Part shown: positions 26,961-35,544 of the stretch, piece by piece | Layout: every line of letters starts with the position of its first letter | Numbering within the stretch: the stretch's first letter is position 1 | Source of the DNA: Clostridiaceae bacterium | Lineage (GTDB): Bacteria; Bacillota; Clostridia; Lachnospirales; Lachnospiraceae | Direction: 5' to 3' | NCBI GenBank assembly: GCA_021200535.1 | Contig: JAJQGL010000092.1 | Location: forward strand, 1 to 64,000 | DNA: 64,000 bases | Made by a program: the position numbers and the translations under genes | The notes under the pieces: generated by a model | Told to the model about the DNA's origin: nothing | Database searches by the model: none | What the model saw: the letters and a program-made list of their open reading frames with translations, nothing else

Positions 26961-27006
26961 AAAAGCCGGACTATTCCTTTTGTAAGTGAATAGTCTGGCT
27001 TTTTTT
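26961..27006 (+). terminator. Rho-independent terminator of rpoBC
   Basis: AAGCCGGACTATTC (26963-26976) pairs with GAATAGTCTGGCTT (26988-27001), one wobble, followed by a run of T. It may also work for the convergent HD-GYP gene, as A residues precede the stem. Confidence 0.85.
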
Positions 27007-27037
27007 AGGTTATATTGGGATATAGACGTTTCTGCAG

Positions 27038-28153
27038 TCAGAGAATAATAATATTGGCGCAGTTTATATCATTTGTCAGGTCGTAGACAATTCCGGAGGT
27101 TAGTCCGACAACCGTAGGGCGCAAAACAGAAGATTCATTGTTTTTGACGACGCGCGCTTCTTCACCGTTGCTGAGCTGGACAACAGAATCCACCGGATAG
27201 AGGATAACACTGTTTAGAAAACTGCGCATCGCATTAATATCAAGCTCATCTGTCATAGACATTATCATTTCAACTGCAGTGCGCTGTGAAAATGACTTTT
27301 TGTATGGGCGTTCTGTCACAAGGGCATCATATACATCCGCCACGGACAAAATTTTTGCGTAGGGGCTGATTTTATCGGACTTTACGCCCAAAGGATAACC
27401 CGCTCCGTTCATTTTTTCGTGGTGCTGCAATACGGCAAGTGATATTGCAGTTGTGAAATCATTCTTTTCTTTTAGTATGTTATAACCAAGTACGGAGTGC
27501 TGCTTCATAATCGAAAATTCTTCGTCGCTTAAGCGGGCCGGCTTATTTAAAATTTCAGATGGAATCTTAGCCTTGCCCATATCATGCAGCAGACCGGCAA
27601 TACCGATATTATAGATTTCATTTTTTTTCAGGCCTTGCTTTTTGGCAATAATCATTGACATCGTTGCGACGTCGACACTGTGTTTAAAGGTATATTCATC
27701 GCTGGTTTTTAGCGCATTGATATCGACGGCAATGGCATCATTGTCCTGGATTGCTTTCATCAGGTCATTGGTGATGCTGTTTGTGGTATCAGCGAAGCTT
27801 TCGGAATCAGAATTGTTATATAGATATTGGATTCCCTCGGAAACCCTTTTCTTTACACTTTCGGTTAATTGAACCTTTGAGGGGTCCGGCGTGCGGTATT
27901 TTGCAATATTATTGCGTGCCAGTGCGGAAACAGGCTTTTCCTGCGGCTCTTTTTCCGGCTCTGGTTCCGGCTCCTCCTCTCCTTCCCGTATGTAAACGCC
28001 TCCGATGCCAAGCTTTTGCAGACCTTCGATCAGATAGGCATTCAAAGAAGTGCCGCGTGCAATCAGTACCCGGTCCATTCGGTCTTTGATATTCTGATCA
28101 ATGGTCATGCCCTCCTGCAGAGAGCGCGTTCTTACATAATAACGTTTAATCAC
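27038..28153 (-). CDS. HD-GYP domain phosphodiesterase
   Basis: About 371 residues; GTG 28153 is preferred over ATG 28159, since GGAG lies 7 nt before the GTG. A DUF3391-like N-terminal part (residues 1-60) is followed by a Glu/Pro linker (EGEEEPEPEPEKEPQEKP) and an HD-GYP domain (about 135-310). The metal-binding HD is visible in LLHDMGKAKIP and the GYP loop in HHEKMNGAGYPLG. Such enzymes cleave cyclic di-GMP to GMP. It lies far from the degenerate GGDEF-EAL protein at 52839, but both point to c-di-GMP signalling in this organism. Single gene with its own promoter. Confidence 0.9.
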   Translation of the reverse strand: MIKRYYVRTRSLQEGMTIDQNIKDRMDRVLIARGTSLNAYLIEGLQKLGIGGVYIREGEEEPEPEPEKEPQEKPVSALARNNIAKYRTPDPSKVQLTESVKKRVSEGIQYLYNNSDSESFADTTNSITNDLMKAIQDNDAIAVDINALKTSDEYTFKHSVDVATMSMIIAKKQGLKKNEIYNIGIAGLLHDMGKAKIPSEILNKPARLSDEEFSIMKQHSVLGYNILKEKNDFTTAISLAVLQHHEKMNGAGYPLGVKSDKISPYAKILSVADVYDALVTERPYKKSFSQRTAVEMIMSMTDELDINAMRSFLNSVILYPVDSVVQLSNGEEARVVKNNESSVLRPTVVGLTSGIVYDLTNDINCANIIIL

Positions 28154-28213
28154 AAGCATTCTCCATTTTATTTTTTGTGAATCAGATGTGGCAAATTTCT
28201 TTTACTATATATC

Positions 28214-28242
28214 ATAGTAATCCACCTTTTTCATTTTTGCAA
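28214..28242 (-). promoter_or_regulatory. Promoter of the HD-GYP gene
   Basis: On the minus strand, TTGCAA (28242-28237), a 17-bp spacer and TACTAT (28219-28214). Confidence 0.6.
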
Positions 28243-28275
28243 GATGCTCTGGCTTTTTTTATTCAGATGGCTTTG

Positions 28276-28305
28276 TTGACACCTAAAATGTGTTCATGAT
28301 ACAAT
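28276..28305 (+). promoter_or_regulatory. Promoter of tcdA
   Basis: TTGACA (28276-28281), an 18-bp spacer and TACAAT (28300-28305). The -10 merges into the 20-bp dispersed repeat. Confidence 0.65.
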
Positions 28306-28322
28306 GATAAGCAGACCGAGCA
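28303..28322 (+). repeat. 20-bp dispersed repeat, copy 2
   Basis: Exact copy of 2076-2095, beginning within the -10 box of the tcdA promoter and covering the likely transcription start. Confidence 0.8.
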
Positions 28323-28359
28323 CAAATTAGACGCTGATGTGGAAGGAAGGACTATTACC

Positions 28360-29106
28360 GTGTTAAATCAGTTTTCGCGGACAGAAATATTAGTAGGAAA
28401 AGAAAAAATGGATAGGATTTATCACGCGAAAGTGGCTGTTTTTGGCCTGGGCGGTGTTGGCGGCTATACAGTGGAAGCATTGGCGCGCAGTGGAGTCGGC
28501 ACGCTGGACTTAATTGATCCTGATAAAATCTGCCTGACCAACCTGAACCGTCAGATTCTTGCCACGCACCAGACCGTAGGGCAGTTTAAGGTGGATGCGG
28601 CCAGAGAGCGCGTGCTGTCGATCAATCCGAAAGCAGTTGTGAATCTGCATAAGATTTTTTATACGCCGCAGACGGCGGAACAGTTTGATTTTTCAAAATA
28701 TGACTATATAGTAGACGCCATTGATACAGTAACGGGAAAGATTGCTCTGGCAGAGCAGGCGGAACGTGCCGGAACGCGTATGATCAGCTGTATGGGCGCA
28801 GGCAATAAAATGAATCCCGCAGCGTTTGAGGTAGCGGATATTTATGAAACCAGTGTCTGTCCGCTGGCGCGTGTGATGAGGCGTGAGCTGAAAAAAAGAG
28901 GAATCCGGAGTTTGAAGGTAGTATATTCAAAGGAGCCCGCCATGCATCCGGAAAGCGGCGAACAGGCTGGCTGCAGTGAAAATGACATCTGCTCTCCGGA
29001 CACGGAGAAACCCGGTACGCCGCGCAGGCAGATACCGGGAAGCAATGCCTTTGTTCCTTCTGCTGCCGGGCTGATCATAGCAGGGGAGGTCATAAAGGAT
29101 TTATAA
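28360..29106 (+). CDS. tcdA: tRNA threonylcarbamoyladenosine dehydratase
   Basis: 248 residues from GTG 28360, with GGAAGGAAGG 9 nt upstream. The E1-like ThiF/MoeB fold is clear: Rossmann loop VFGLGGVGGYTVEALARSG, then DPDKICLTNLNRQI for ATP binding, YIVDAIDTVTGK, and CMGAGNKMNP. This combination distinguishes TcdA/CsdL (YgdL) from MoeB and ThiF, and the zinc CxxC pairs of MoeB are absent. It cyclises t6A at position 37 of ANN-decoding tRNAs to ct6A. The C-terminal FVPSAAGLIIAGEVIKDL is standard. Confidence 0.92.
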   Translation: MLNQFSRTEILVGKEKMDRIYHAKVAVFGLGGVGGYTVEALARSGVGTLDLIDPDKICLTNLNRQILATHQTVGQFKVDAARERVLSINPKAVVNLHKIFYTPQTAEQFDFSKYDYIVDAIDTVTGKIALAEQAERAGTRMISCMGAGNKMNPAAFEVADIYETSVCPLARVMRRELKKRGIRSLKVVYSKEPAMHPESGEQAGCSENDICSPDTEKPGTPRRQIPGSNAFVPSAAGLIIAGEVIKDL

Positions 29107-29143
29107 TAAAAGTGCCGGACAGCATTACAGCGGAGGATGATTC

Positions 29144-30658
29144 ATGAAATCAAAAAATGTAAAAGCGTGCATTCCATTTCTTATGGTGTTCCTTGCCATG
29201 TGGTTTCTCTATGCGCTGCTTTATAAACAACAGCTCCTTTTGCAGGAGGCGTTTATTTGTCAGGGAATGCGCTTTTGCCTTTTGGCTCTGATTGCAGCAG
29301 CGGGAATCCTTGCCTTTCGCCGGCAGCTTAATCTCCAAACACTGGTCTGGCTATTGATTTTGGGCGGTTTCGTGATGCGCCTCGGATATACCTTTTACAC
29401 ACCGGTTTACATCCGTTCCCATGATCTGGGAGATATTTCCCTGGACGGCACCGGACATGCCGGTTACATCCTGCGTCTGTTCTGTGAGCAGCAGCTTCCC
29501 GACAGCAACGCTAATCAGTTTTATCAGCCGCCGCTGTTTCATTTTTTGGCGGCGCTGTCTATGTGGCTATTTTCTCAGATTGCCCCGCAGGCTGATACCA
29601 ATACGCTTTTTGATGCTGCAAAGCTTGTTTCGTGCTTTGCTTCCTGTTGTACGCTTCTTCTTACAAAAAGTATCTGTGAAGAGCTGCGCTGTTCTTCTCA
29701 TGTTAAAGTGCTTGTTACAGGCATTATCGCCTTTTTTCCAAATTTCATACTAATGGCGGGCAGGGTAAACAATGATGCCGCTGCCACCGCGTTTTTATTT
29801 TGGGCAATTTACCTTACAATACGCTGGTATCACACAAGAAAGACGGCAGCACTGCTGCTGACCGCCCTTGCGATCGGACTGGGAATGATGACGAAATTGT
29901 CCGTCGGCACCATGGCATTTGTTACCGGCCCGGTTATGCTGTGGGTATTCTGGGAGGCTGTGAAAAACAAAACCTGGGTAAAACAGATTCTTCAATATCT
30001 GGCTTTTCTTGGAATCTGCGCCCCGCTGGGACTTTGGTTTTCCATTCGGAACCTGATTCGGTTTAGCCAGCCGCTGGGCTATGTTTTAGATATCGATTCG
30101 GAGGGGATTAGCTTTGTGTATCGGGGCGACCATTCCATTCTGGAGCGTTTTTTCTCTTTCCCGGTACATCAGTTTTTTGAGACAGTTTATGCGGATCCTG
30201 CCACGGATGCAAATCTGTGGGCATATCTTATCCGAACCTCTTTGTTTGGGGAATGGACCTATGAAAATATGGATATGCCGGGGCGGCTTCTGTTAAATAC
30301 ATCGCTGCTCCTAATTCTGCTTTCTCTGGCTGCCATGATATATATTTGTTTTTTTGATAAAAAGGTTTCCCGGGAAATCCGCATTGGTGTATTCCTTCTG
30401 TGGTTCGTCAACATGGCAAGCTATGTTTTATTTAATGTCCGGTATCCTGATGCCTGTACAATGGATTTTCGGTATGTTACTCCGACGATTTTGTGCGGAG
30501 CGCTTTTTCTGGGAATATTTTGGGACAGGCTGCGTGAGAAGAACCGGCAAAAAAAGAAAAAGAAAGATTTGGCGGGGGTTTTGCAGGAATGGGGGATTCC
30601 GGTTCTCGCAGCTTTGTTCTGTCTGGAGGCTGCATGGTTTTACAGCAGTCTTTCCTGA
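29144..30658 (+). CDS. Polytopic GT-C-like glycosyltransferase
   Basis: 504 residues with about eleven predicted transmembrane helices. The first large outer loop carries an acidic motif (YIRSHDLGDISLDGTGHAGY), as in GT-C enzymes of the ArnT/PMT/GT39 type that use polyprenyl-phosphate sugars. NANQFYQPPLFHFL and GRVNNDAAATAFLFWA are further hallmarks of this superfamily. It would transfer a sugar to a lipid, glycan or protein on the outer membrane face; donor and acceptor are unknown. An FAD oxidoreductase gene follows after 51 bp, and the two probably act in one cell-surface glycan pathway. Confidence 0.75.
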   Translation: MKSKNVKACIPFLMVFLAMWFLYALLYKQQLLLQEAFICQGMRFCLLALIAAAGILAFRRQLNLQTLVWLLILGGFVMRLGYTFYTPVYIRSHDLGDISLDGTGHAGYILRLFCEQQLPDSNANQFYQPPLFHFLAALSMWLFSQIAPQADTNTLFDAAKLVSCFASCCTLLLTKSICEELRCSSHVKVLVTGIIAFFPNFILMAGRVNNDAAATAFLFWAIYLTIRWYHTRKTAALLLTALAIGLGMMTKLSVGTMAFVTGPVMLWVFWEAVKNKTWVKQILQYLAFLGICAPLGLWFSIRNLIRFSQPLGYVLDIDSEGISFVYRGDHSILERFFSFPVHQFFETVYADPATDANLWAYLIRTSLFGEWTYENMDMPGRLLLNTSLLLILLSLAAMIYICFFDKKVSREIRIGVFLLWFVNMASYVLFNVRYPDACTMDFRYVTPTILCGALFLGIFWDRLREKNRQKKKKKDLAGVLQEWGIPVLAALFCLEAAWFYSSLS

Positions 30659-30709
30659 CTTTTGTCCCGGCGTCATTAGGTATTACTATATGGAGAAGGA
30701 GAGGCATAT

Positions 30710-32291
30710 ATGAAACATGTTATTATTATTGGGGCGGGTCCGGCAGGACTGACTGCCGCCCTGGAGCTGCAAAAGGCGGGAGAACCGTTCGAAATTATAA
30801 TTTTAGAAGAGACGAAGCAGATTGGCGGGATTTCCCAGACGGTACTCTGGCACGGCAATCGAATGGACATTGGCGGGCACCGCTTTTTTTTCGAAAGACA
30901 GCCGCATCATGGAATGGTGGCTGGATTTAATGCCGCTGCAGGGGAAACATTCCAAAGATGACATTATGCTGAACCGAGAAAAGAAACTGCCGGACGCCGG
31001 TCCTGACCCGGAAAAGGAGGACAGGACCATGCTTCTGCGCCACAGGGTTTCCCGCATCTTTTACCGGCACCGTTTTTTTGATTATCCGATCAGCCTAAAG
31101 TGGGAAACGATCCGAAACCTCGGCTTTTTTACTACCCTGCGTGCGGGCTTCAGCTATTTGAAAACAGTTTTTATCAAGAAAAAAGAAACCTCTTTGGAGA
31201 ATTTTTATATCAACCGTTTTGGGAAAGTGCTGTATTCTATGTTCTTTGAAGGGTATACGGAAAAGCTCTGGGGAAGGCATCCGCGGGAAATTTCTGCCGA
31301 CTGGGGAGCACAGCGCGTCAAGGGGCTTTCTGTCTTTGCCGTGCTGCGGGATGTGTTTTCGAAAATTTTGCCGGGGAGGAAAAACAGAACCGTAGAAACC
31401 TCCCTGATTGAAGAGTTTTACTATCCGAAATATGGTCCGGGCCAGCTGTGGGAAACGGCAGCCCAAAAAGCAGTGGAACAGGGGGCATCCCTGGTTTTGG
31501 ACGCGAAGGTTACGAAATTGCAGACAGACCCGCAGGGAAATATTGTGTCTGTTGTCTGTGAAAATTGTCAGGGGCAGAAGACTGTTTACGAGGGCGATAT
31601 TTTTCTTTCTTCTATGCCGCTGAAGGATTTGGCTGCGGGCATGGATAAGGTTCCGGCCGACATTGCTGCGATTGCGCAGGGACTTCCCTACCGCGATTTT
31701 GTCACGGTCGGTCTTTTGGTAGACCGTTTGGAATTGAAAAACAATACTTCGATGCCTGCGTTGGGCAGTCTGGTTCCGGATTGCTGGATTTATGTGCAGG
31801 ATACGGGTGTCAGGCTGGGACGCATCCAGATTTTTAACAACTGGTCGCCTTATATGGTAAAGGATCCGGTTCATACCGTATGGATTGGACTGGAATATTT
31901 CTGCAATGAGGGAGATGAATTCTGGAATCTTTCTGAAGAGGAATGCACCAGACGCGCAGTACAGGAGCTGATTACCATGGGCGTTTTATCGGAAAACACC
32001 AGCTGCAAAGACAGCCATAGGGTAAAAATAAAAAAAGCATATCCTGCTTATTTTGACACATACGCACAGATCGGCACGCTGACAAACTGGCTGGATACAC
32101 ACAGCAATCTATACTGTATTGGAAGAAACGGCCAGCACCGCTATAACAATATGGATCATTCCATGGCCACGGCGATGGAGGCAGTGAAAAACATTGTCAG
32201 TCACAGACAGGACAGGCAGAATGTCTGGTCTGTCAATACAGAGCAGGAATATCACGAAGAAACACAGGCATCCTTGACAAAAGAGCCATAA
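30710..32291 (+). pseudogene. FAD-dependent oxidoreductase, frameshifted at a T8 run
   Basis: From ATG 30710 (GGAGAAGGAGAGGCATAT upstream) the frame starts with a dinucleotide-binding motif ([16 protein letters not shown]) and reaches GGHRFFF. The rest ([16 protein letters not shown] through to 32291) lies in the +1 frame. The switch falls in a run of eight T at 30884-30891, and seven T would restore one protein of about 526 residues. The family is the amine-oxidase/protoporphyrinogen-oxidase-like group that includes UDP-galactopyranose mutase relatives; GGHRFF is its second FAD motif, and GFYTEKLWG/NRFGKVLYSMFFEGYTEKLWG its core. The run may reflect phase variation, a recent mutation or a sequencing error. 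All other parts look intact. Confidence 0.75.
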
Positions 32292-32302
32292 CCGTCTAAA
32301 AT
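32274..32302 (+). promoter_or_regulatory. Promoter of metG
   Basis: TTGACA (32274-32279), a 17-bp spacer and TAAAAT (32297-32302), overlapping the end of the oxidoreductase gene. The transcript would start near 32309, only about 25 nt before the T-box antiterminator. Confidence 0.65.
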
Positions 32303-32334
32303 AAACTACATTGAGGCTATGAAAGGAAGATGAA

Positions 32335-32394
32335 TTAAAGTGGCAACACGGAGATATACTCGTCTTTAAGAAAATTTCTTAAAGACGTTTTTTT
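32335..32394 (+). promoter_or_regulatory. T-box antiterminator/terminator switch without visible Stem I
   Basis: TTAAAG (32335-32340) pairs with CTTTAA (32364-32369) below a 7-nt bulge TGGCAAC (32341-32347). Above it a short A2 stem (ACGGAG with CTCGT) follows. This is the T-box antiterminator layout, whose bulge pairs with the 3' end of uncharged tRNA. The alternative is the terminator CGTCTTTAAGAA with TTCTTAAAGACG (32361-32387) plus seven T. The two structures exclude each other. No Stem I or specifier loop fits between the promoter and this element. Confidence 0.7.
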
Positions 32395-32419
32395 ATGAAA
32401 GAAAGGTATGGTACAGAGC

Positions 32420-34408
32420 ATGACAGATAAGAAAACTTATTATTTAACCACAGCGATTGCTTATACATCCGGCAAGCCGCATATCGGAAACACATATGAG
32501 GCAGTGCTTGCAGACAGCATTGTACGCTTCAAACGTTTCCAGGGCTATGATGTGCGCTTTCAGACAGGGACGGATGAGCATGGCCAGAAAATTGAACTGA
32601 AGGCAGAAGAGGCCGGCATTACGCCAAAAGAGTTTGTTGATGATGTGTCAGGGCAGATTAAAACGATTTGGGACCGCATGAATACGTCTTATGACAAATT
32701 TATCCGGACGACAGATCCCTATCATGAAAAACAGGTGCAGAAGATATTTAAGAAGTTATATGATCAGGGAGATATTTATAAGGGATATTATGAGGGGATG
32801 TACTGTACGCCGTGTGAGTCATTTTTTACACCGTCCCAGTTAGTGGACGGAAAATGCCCTGACTGCGGAAGAGAATGCCAGCCGGCACAGGAAGAGGCTT
32901 ATTTTTTGAAATTGAGCAAGTATGCGGACCGGCTGATTGAGCATATCAATACGCATCCGGAATTTATTCAGCCAGAGTCCCGGAAAAATGAAATGATGAA
33001 CAATTTTCTGCTTCCGGGCCTGCAGGATTTATGCGTTTCCCGCACTTCTTTCAAATGGGGGATTCCGGTTGAATTTGATCCGGGACATGTGATCTATGTA
33101 TGGATAGACGCGCTTAGCAATTATATTACCGGATTGGGGTTTGATCTGGATGGAAATAACCGGGAGGAGAACGGAGAGGATCTGTATCAGAAATTCTGGC
33201 CGGCAGATCTGCATCTGATCGGCAAGGACATTCTCCGCTTCCATACAATATATTGGCCAATCATGCTGATGGCGCTGGATCTTCCGCTGCCAAAGCAGAT
33301 ATTTGGCCATCCATGGCTTTTGCAGGGCGATGGAAAGATGAGCAAATCCAAGGGTAATGTGATTTATGCGGATGATCTGGCCGATATTTTTGGGGCAGAT
33401 GCAGTCCGTTACTTTGTGCTCCATGAAATGCCGTTTGAAAATGACGGCGTGATCAGCTGGGAGTTGATGGTTGAGCGTATGAATTCAGACCTTGCCAATG
33501 TGCTGGGCAATCTGGTAAACCGAACCATTTCCATGACCAACAAATATCTGGGCGGCGTAGTAACCGATCCGGGCGCAGCGGAAGAAATTGACGAAAGCTT
33601 AAAAAAGGCGGTCCTCGAAAAAGTGAAAACTACGGCAGAAAAGATGGACCAGCTGCGTGTTGCAGATGCGATCACAGAAGTATTTTCTCTGTTTAAACGC
33701 TGCAACAAATATATTGACGAGACAGAGCCATGGGTGCTTGGGAAGGATGAGTCAAAGAAAGACAGGCTTTCAACAGTTCTCTACAACTTAGTAGAAAGCA
33801 TTGTAATTGGTGCAAATTTATTGGGAGCATTTATGCCGGATACCACAGAAAACATACTGAGGCAGCTCAATGCAGAAAAACGAAGCTATGAGCAGCTGGA
33901 TGTCTTTGGAAAATATGTATCGGGCACAAAAGTGACGGAAAAGCCGGAAATTTTATTTATGCGTCTGGATTTGAAGGAAGTGCAGGAAAAAGCGGAGGAG
34001 ATCAAGCAGAAGCAGATTGCAGAAGCAAAGGCAGAGGAAGGCGTAAAGGAAGAAGAGCCGGTGATTGATCTGGATGCCAAGCCGGAAATCGAATATGATG
34101 ATTTTATGAAAATGCAGTTTCAGGTCGGTGAGATTATTGCCTGTGAGGAAGTGAAAAAGTCAAAGAAGCTGCTTTGCTCCCAGGTAAAAATCGGCAGCGA
34201 AACGAAGCAGATTGTATCGGGCATTAAGAAGTATTACAGTGCAAAAGAAATGGTTGGCAAAAAAGTCATGGTGCTGGTCAACTTAAAACCGGCAAAGCTT
34301 GCCGGTGTTCTCTCGGAGGGAATGCTCCTATGCGCTGAGGATGCCGAAGGAAATCTGGCGTTGGTTGTACCGGAGAAAAATATGCCGGCCGGCGCGGAAA
34401 TCTGCTAA
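32420..34408 (+). CDS. metG: Methionyl-tRNA synthetase
   Basis: 662 residues from ATG 32420; an ATG at 32408 is possible but sits one base after AAAGG. It charges tRNA-Met, including the initiator. Class I signatures are present: HIGN (21-24) in SGKPHIGNTYE and KMSKSKG. A single zinc knuckle CTPCESFF...CPDCGREC belongs to the Firmicutes type. The C-terminal 100 residues form a tRNA-binding domain (DFMKMQFQVGEIIACEEV) after a Lys/Glu-rich linker. Expression is probably controlled by the T-box-like switch in its leader. Confidence 0.97.
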   Translation: MTDKKTYYLTTAIAYTSGKPHIGNTYEAVLADSIVRFKRFQGYDVRFQTGTDEHGQKIELKAEEAGITPKEFVDDVSGQIKTIWDRMNTSYDKFIRTTDPYHEKQVQKIFKKLYDQGDIYKGYYEGMYCTPCESFFTPSQLVDGKCPDCGRECQPAQEEAYFLKLSKYADRLIEHINTHPEFIQPESRKNEMMNNFLLPGLQDLCVSRTSFKWGIPVEFDPGHVIYVWIDALSNYITGLGFDLDGNNREENGEDLYQKFWPADLHLIGKDILRFHTIYWPIMLMALDLPLPKQIFGHPWLLQGDGKMSKSKGNVIYADDLADIFGADAVRYFVLHEMPFENDGVISWELMVERMNSDLANVLGNLVNRTISMTNKYLGGVVTDPGAAEEIDESLKKAVLEKVKTTAEKMDQLRVADAITEVFSLFKRCNKYIDETEPWVLGKDESKKDRLSTVLYNLVESIVIGANLLGAFMPDTTENILRQLNAEKRSYEQLDVFGKYVSGTKVTEKPEILFMRLDLKEVQEKAEEIKQKQIAEAKAEEGVKEEEPVIDLDAKPEIEYDDFMKMQFQVGEIIACEEVKKSKKLLCSQVKIGSETKQIVSGIKKYYSAKEMVGKKVMVLVNLKPAKLAGVLSEGMLLCAEDAEGNLALVVPEKNMPAGAEIC

Positions 34409-34478
34409 ATTTTCACATTGATCTGCCGATATTTATAATAAGATATGGAACAATACACAAAATCAGGGAGGGATGTGT

Positions 34479-35435
34479 ATGAAGGATTACATGGATGTAA
34501 CCGGCAGCGGGACAGACGGGTTTTTGGTGCCTGCCGTATCTGGTCAGAATACTGCAGCAAAGGCAAAGGATGCGGCGGCATCTGCCCTGCAGGATGAGGA
34601 AGAGTTCCTTGCCGCGGAGGAAGGTGCAGAAAGTGAAACGGCGGCAGAAGAGATGGCTGCCATGAAAGAAGAGGAAGCGCAGCGCTACCAGGAGCTGTTG
34701 GAACAATCCCGTGAAGAACAGCTTTCTTTCTTTGAACGTCTGCTGCAGCAGATGCGGCAGAGCGGCAGCTCCAAAAATACCGGGACAAAAAAACTGGATT
34801 ATAACTATCGGAAAGTGTCTGGCGCAATTGCGAGGGCATCTACTTCAACGCAGGCGAGCCTTGCCCTGTCTTCTGCAGTTTCTGCGGTGACTGTTTTGCG
34901 CAGGCAGGCAGCCAGCGGTCAGTACAAGAGCCGGGATATTGAGATTGCGCTGCAGCATGCGCAAAAGATGGTTCGGGTTGCGCGCAAGAAAATCAGCAAT
35001 ATCAAGCAGGAGCTGCAGCAAAAGAAGAAAGACAACGGCACATTGCGCAGTGTAAAGAAAAAGCAGCAAAGAAGGACGGTGCCTTCTGAGGCCAGCCGCC
35101 AGAAAAAGATTCACGATATGGAAAAAGAACTGAAGCGCCGTCAGGAGCAGAAGGAAAATACGCACCGCAGAATGGAACAGACAGAGCTGACGATGGCAGA
35201 TCTTACCTATTTGAAACAAAAAATTGATGAATTGAAACGAGATGGCTTTGATTCGTCTTCATCTTATGAAAATGACACCTTTTTGCTGTCTGTCATGCCG
35301 GCAGCAGTGCGATCTTCCGTGGAGGCTGCACAGGAGGGAATGGACGCACAAAATACGGAAAGCCCTGCAGAAAGCTGTGCAGAAAGTTTTGCAGGGAGTA
35401 CGGCAGAGGCAGCAGGCTTTGATGCGATGGCATAA
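34479..35435 (+). CDS. Coiled-coil protein of unknown function
   Basis: 318 residues from ATG 34479 (GGGAGGG 7 nt upstream). No known domain is recognised. The N terminus is Ala/Glu-rich with a predicted coiled coil (about 45-95). A conserved-looking core LDYNYRKVSGAIARAST...LALSSAVSAVTVLRRQAASGQYKSRDIEIALQHAQKMVRVARKKI (about 108-180) is followed by a very basic Lys/Gln/Arg-rich helix (about 185-240) and a Ser/Glu/Ala-rich tail. There is no signal peptide or membrane segment. Similar proteins seem frequent in Lachnospiraceae beside housekeeping genes. It lies between metG and lacI and has no terminator separating it from metG. Confidence 0.6.
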   Translation: MKDYMDVTGSGTDGFLVPAVSGQNTAAKAKDAAASALQDEEEFLAAEEGAESETAAEEMAAMKEEEAQRYQELLEQSREEQLSFFERLLQQMRQSGSSKNTGTKKLDYNYRKVSGAIARASTSTQASLALSSAVSAVTVLRRQAASGQYKSRDIEIALQHAQKMVRVARKKISNIKQELQQKKKDNGTLRSVKKKQQRRTVPSEASRQKKIHDMEKELKRRQEQKENTHRRMEQTELTMADLTYLKQKIDELKRDGFDSSSSYENDTFLLSVMPAAVRSSVEAAQEGMDAQNTESPAESCAESFAGSTAEAAGFDAMA

Positions 35436-35440
35436 GTGAC

Positions 35441-35469
35441 TTGACATCATTTGATTATCTTGTTAATAT
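35441..35469 (+). promoter_or_regulatory. Promoter of the LacI-family gene
   Basis: TTGACA (35441-35446), a 17-bp spacer and TAATAT (35464-35469). The same hexamers and spacing precede the galactan operon. Confidence 0.75.
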
Positions 35470-35480
35470 ATTCGCAGGAC

Positions 35481-35492
35481 AAACGGTTGCGC
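35481..35492 (+). promoter_or_regulatory. Putative LacI-family operator (autoregulation)
   Basis: AAACGGTTGCGC, 11 bp downstream of the -10, matches AACCGATTGCGC at 39133 in 10 of 12 positions (pattern AAnCGnTTGCGC). Its position over the start of transcription fits repression. Confidence 0.5.
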
Positions 35493-35544
35493 CGCAGGTG
35501 CAGCAAGGGTTTCAGGATGATTGGATGATGGCGGGGGATTATTC

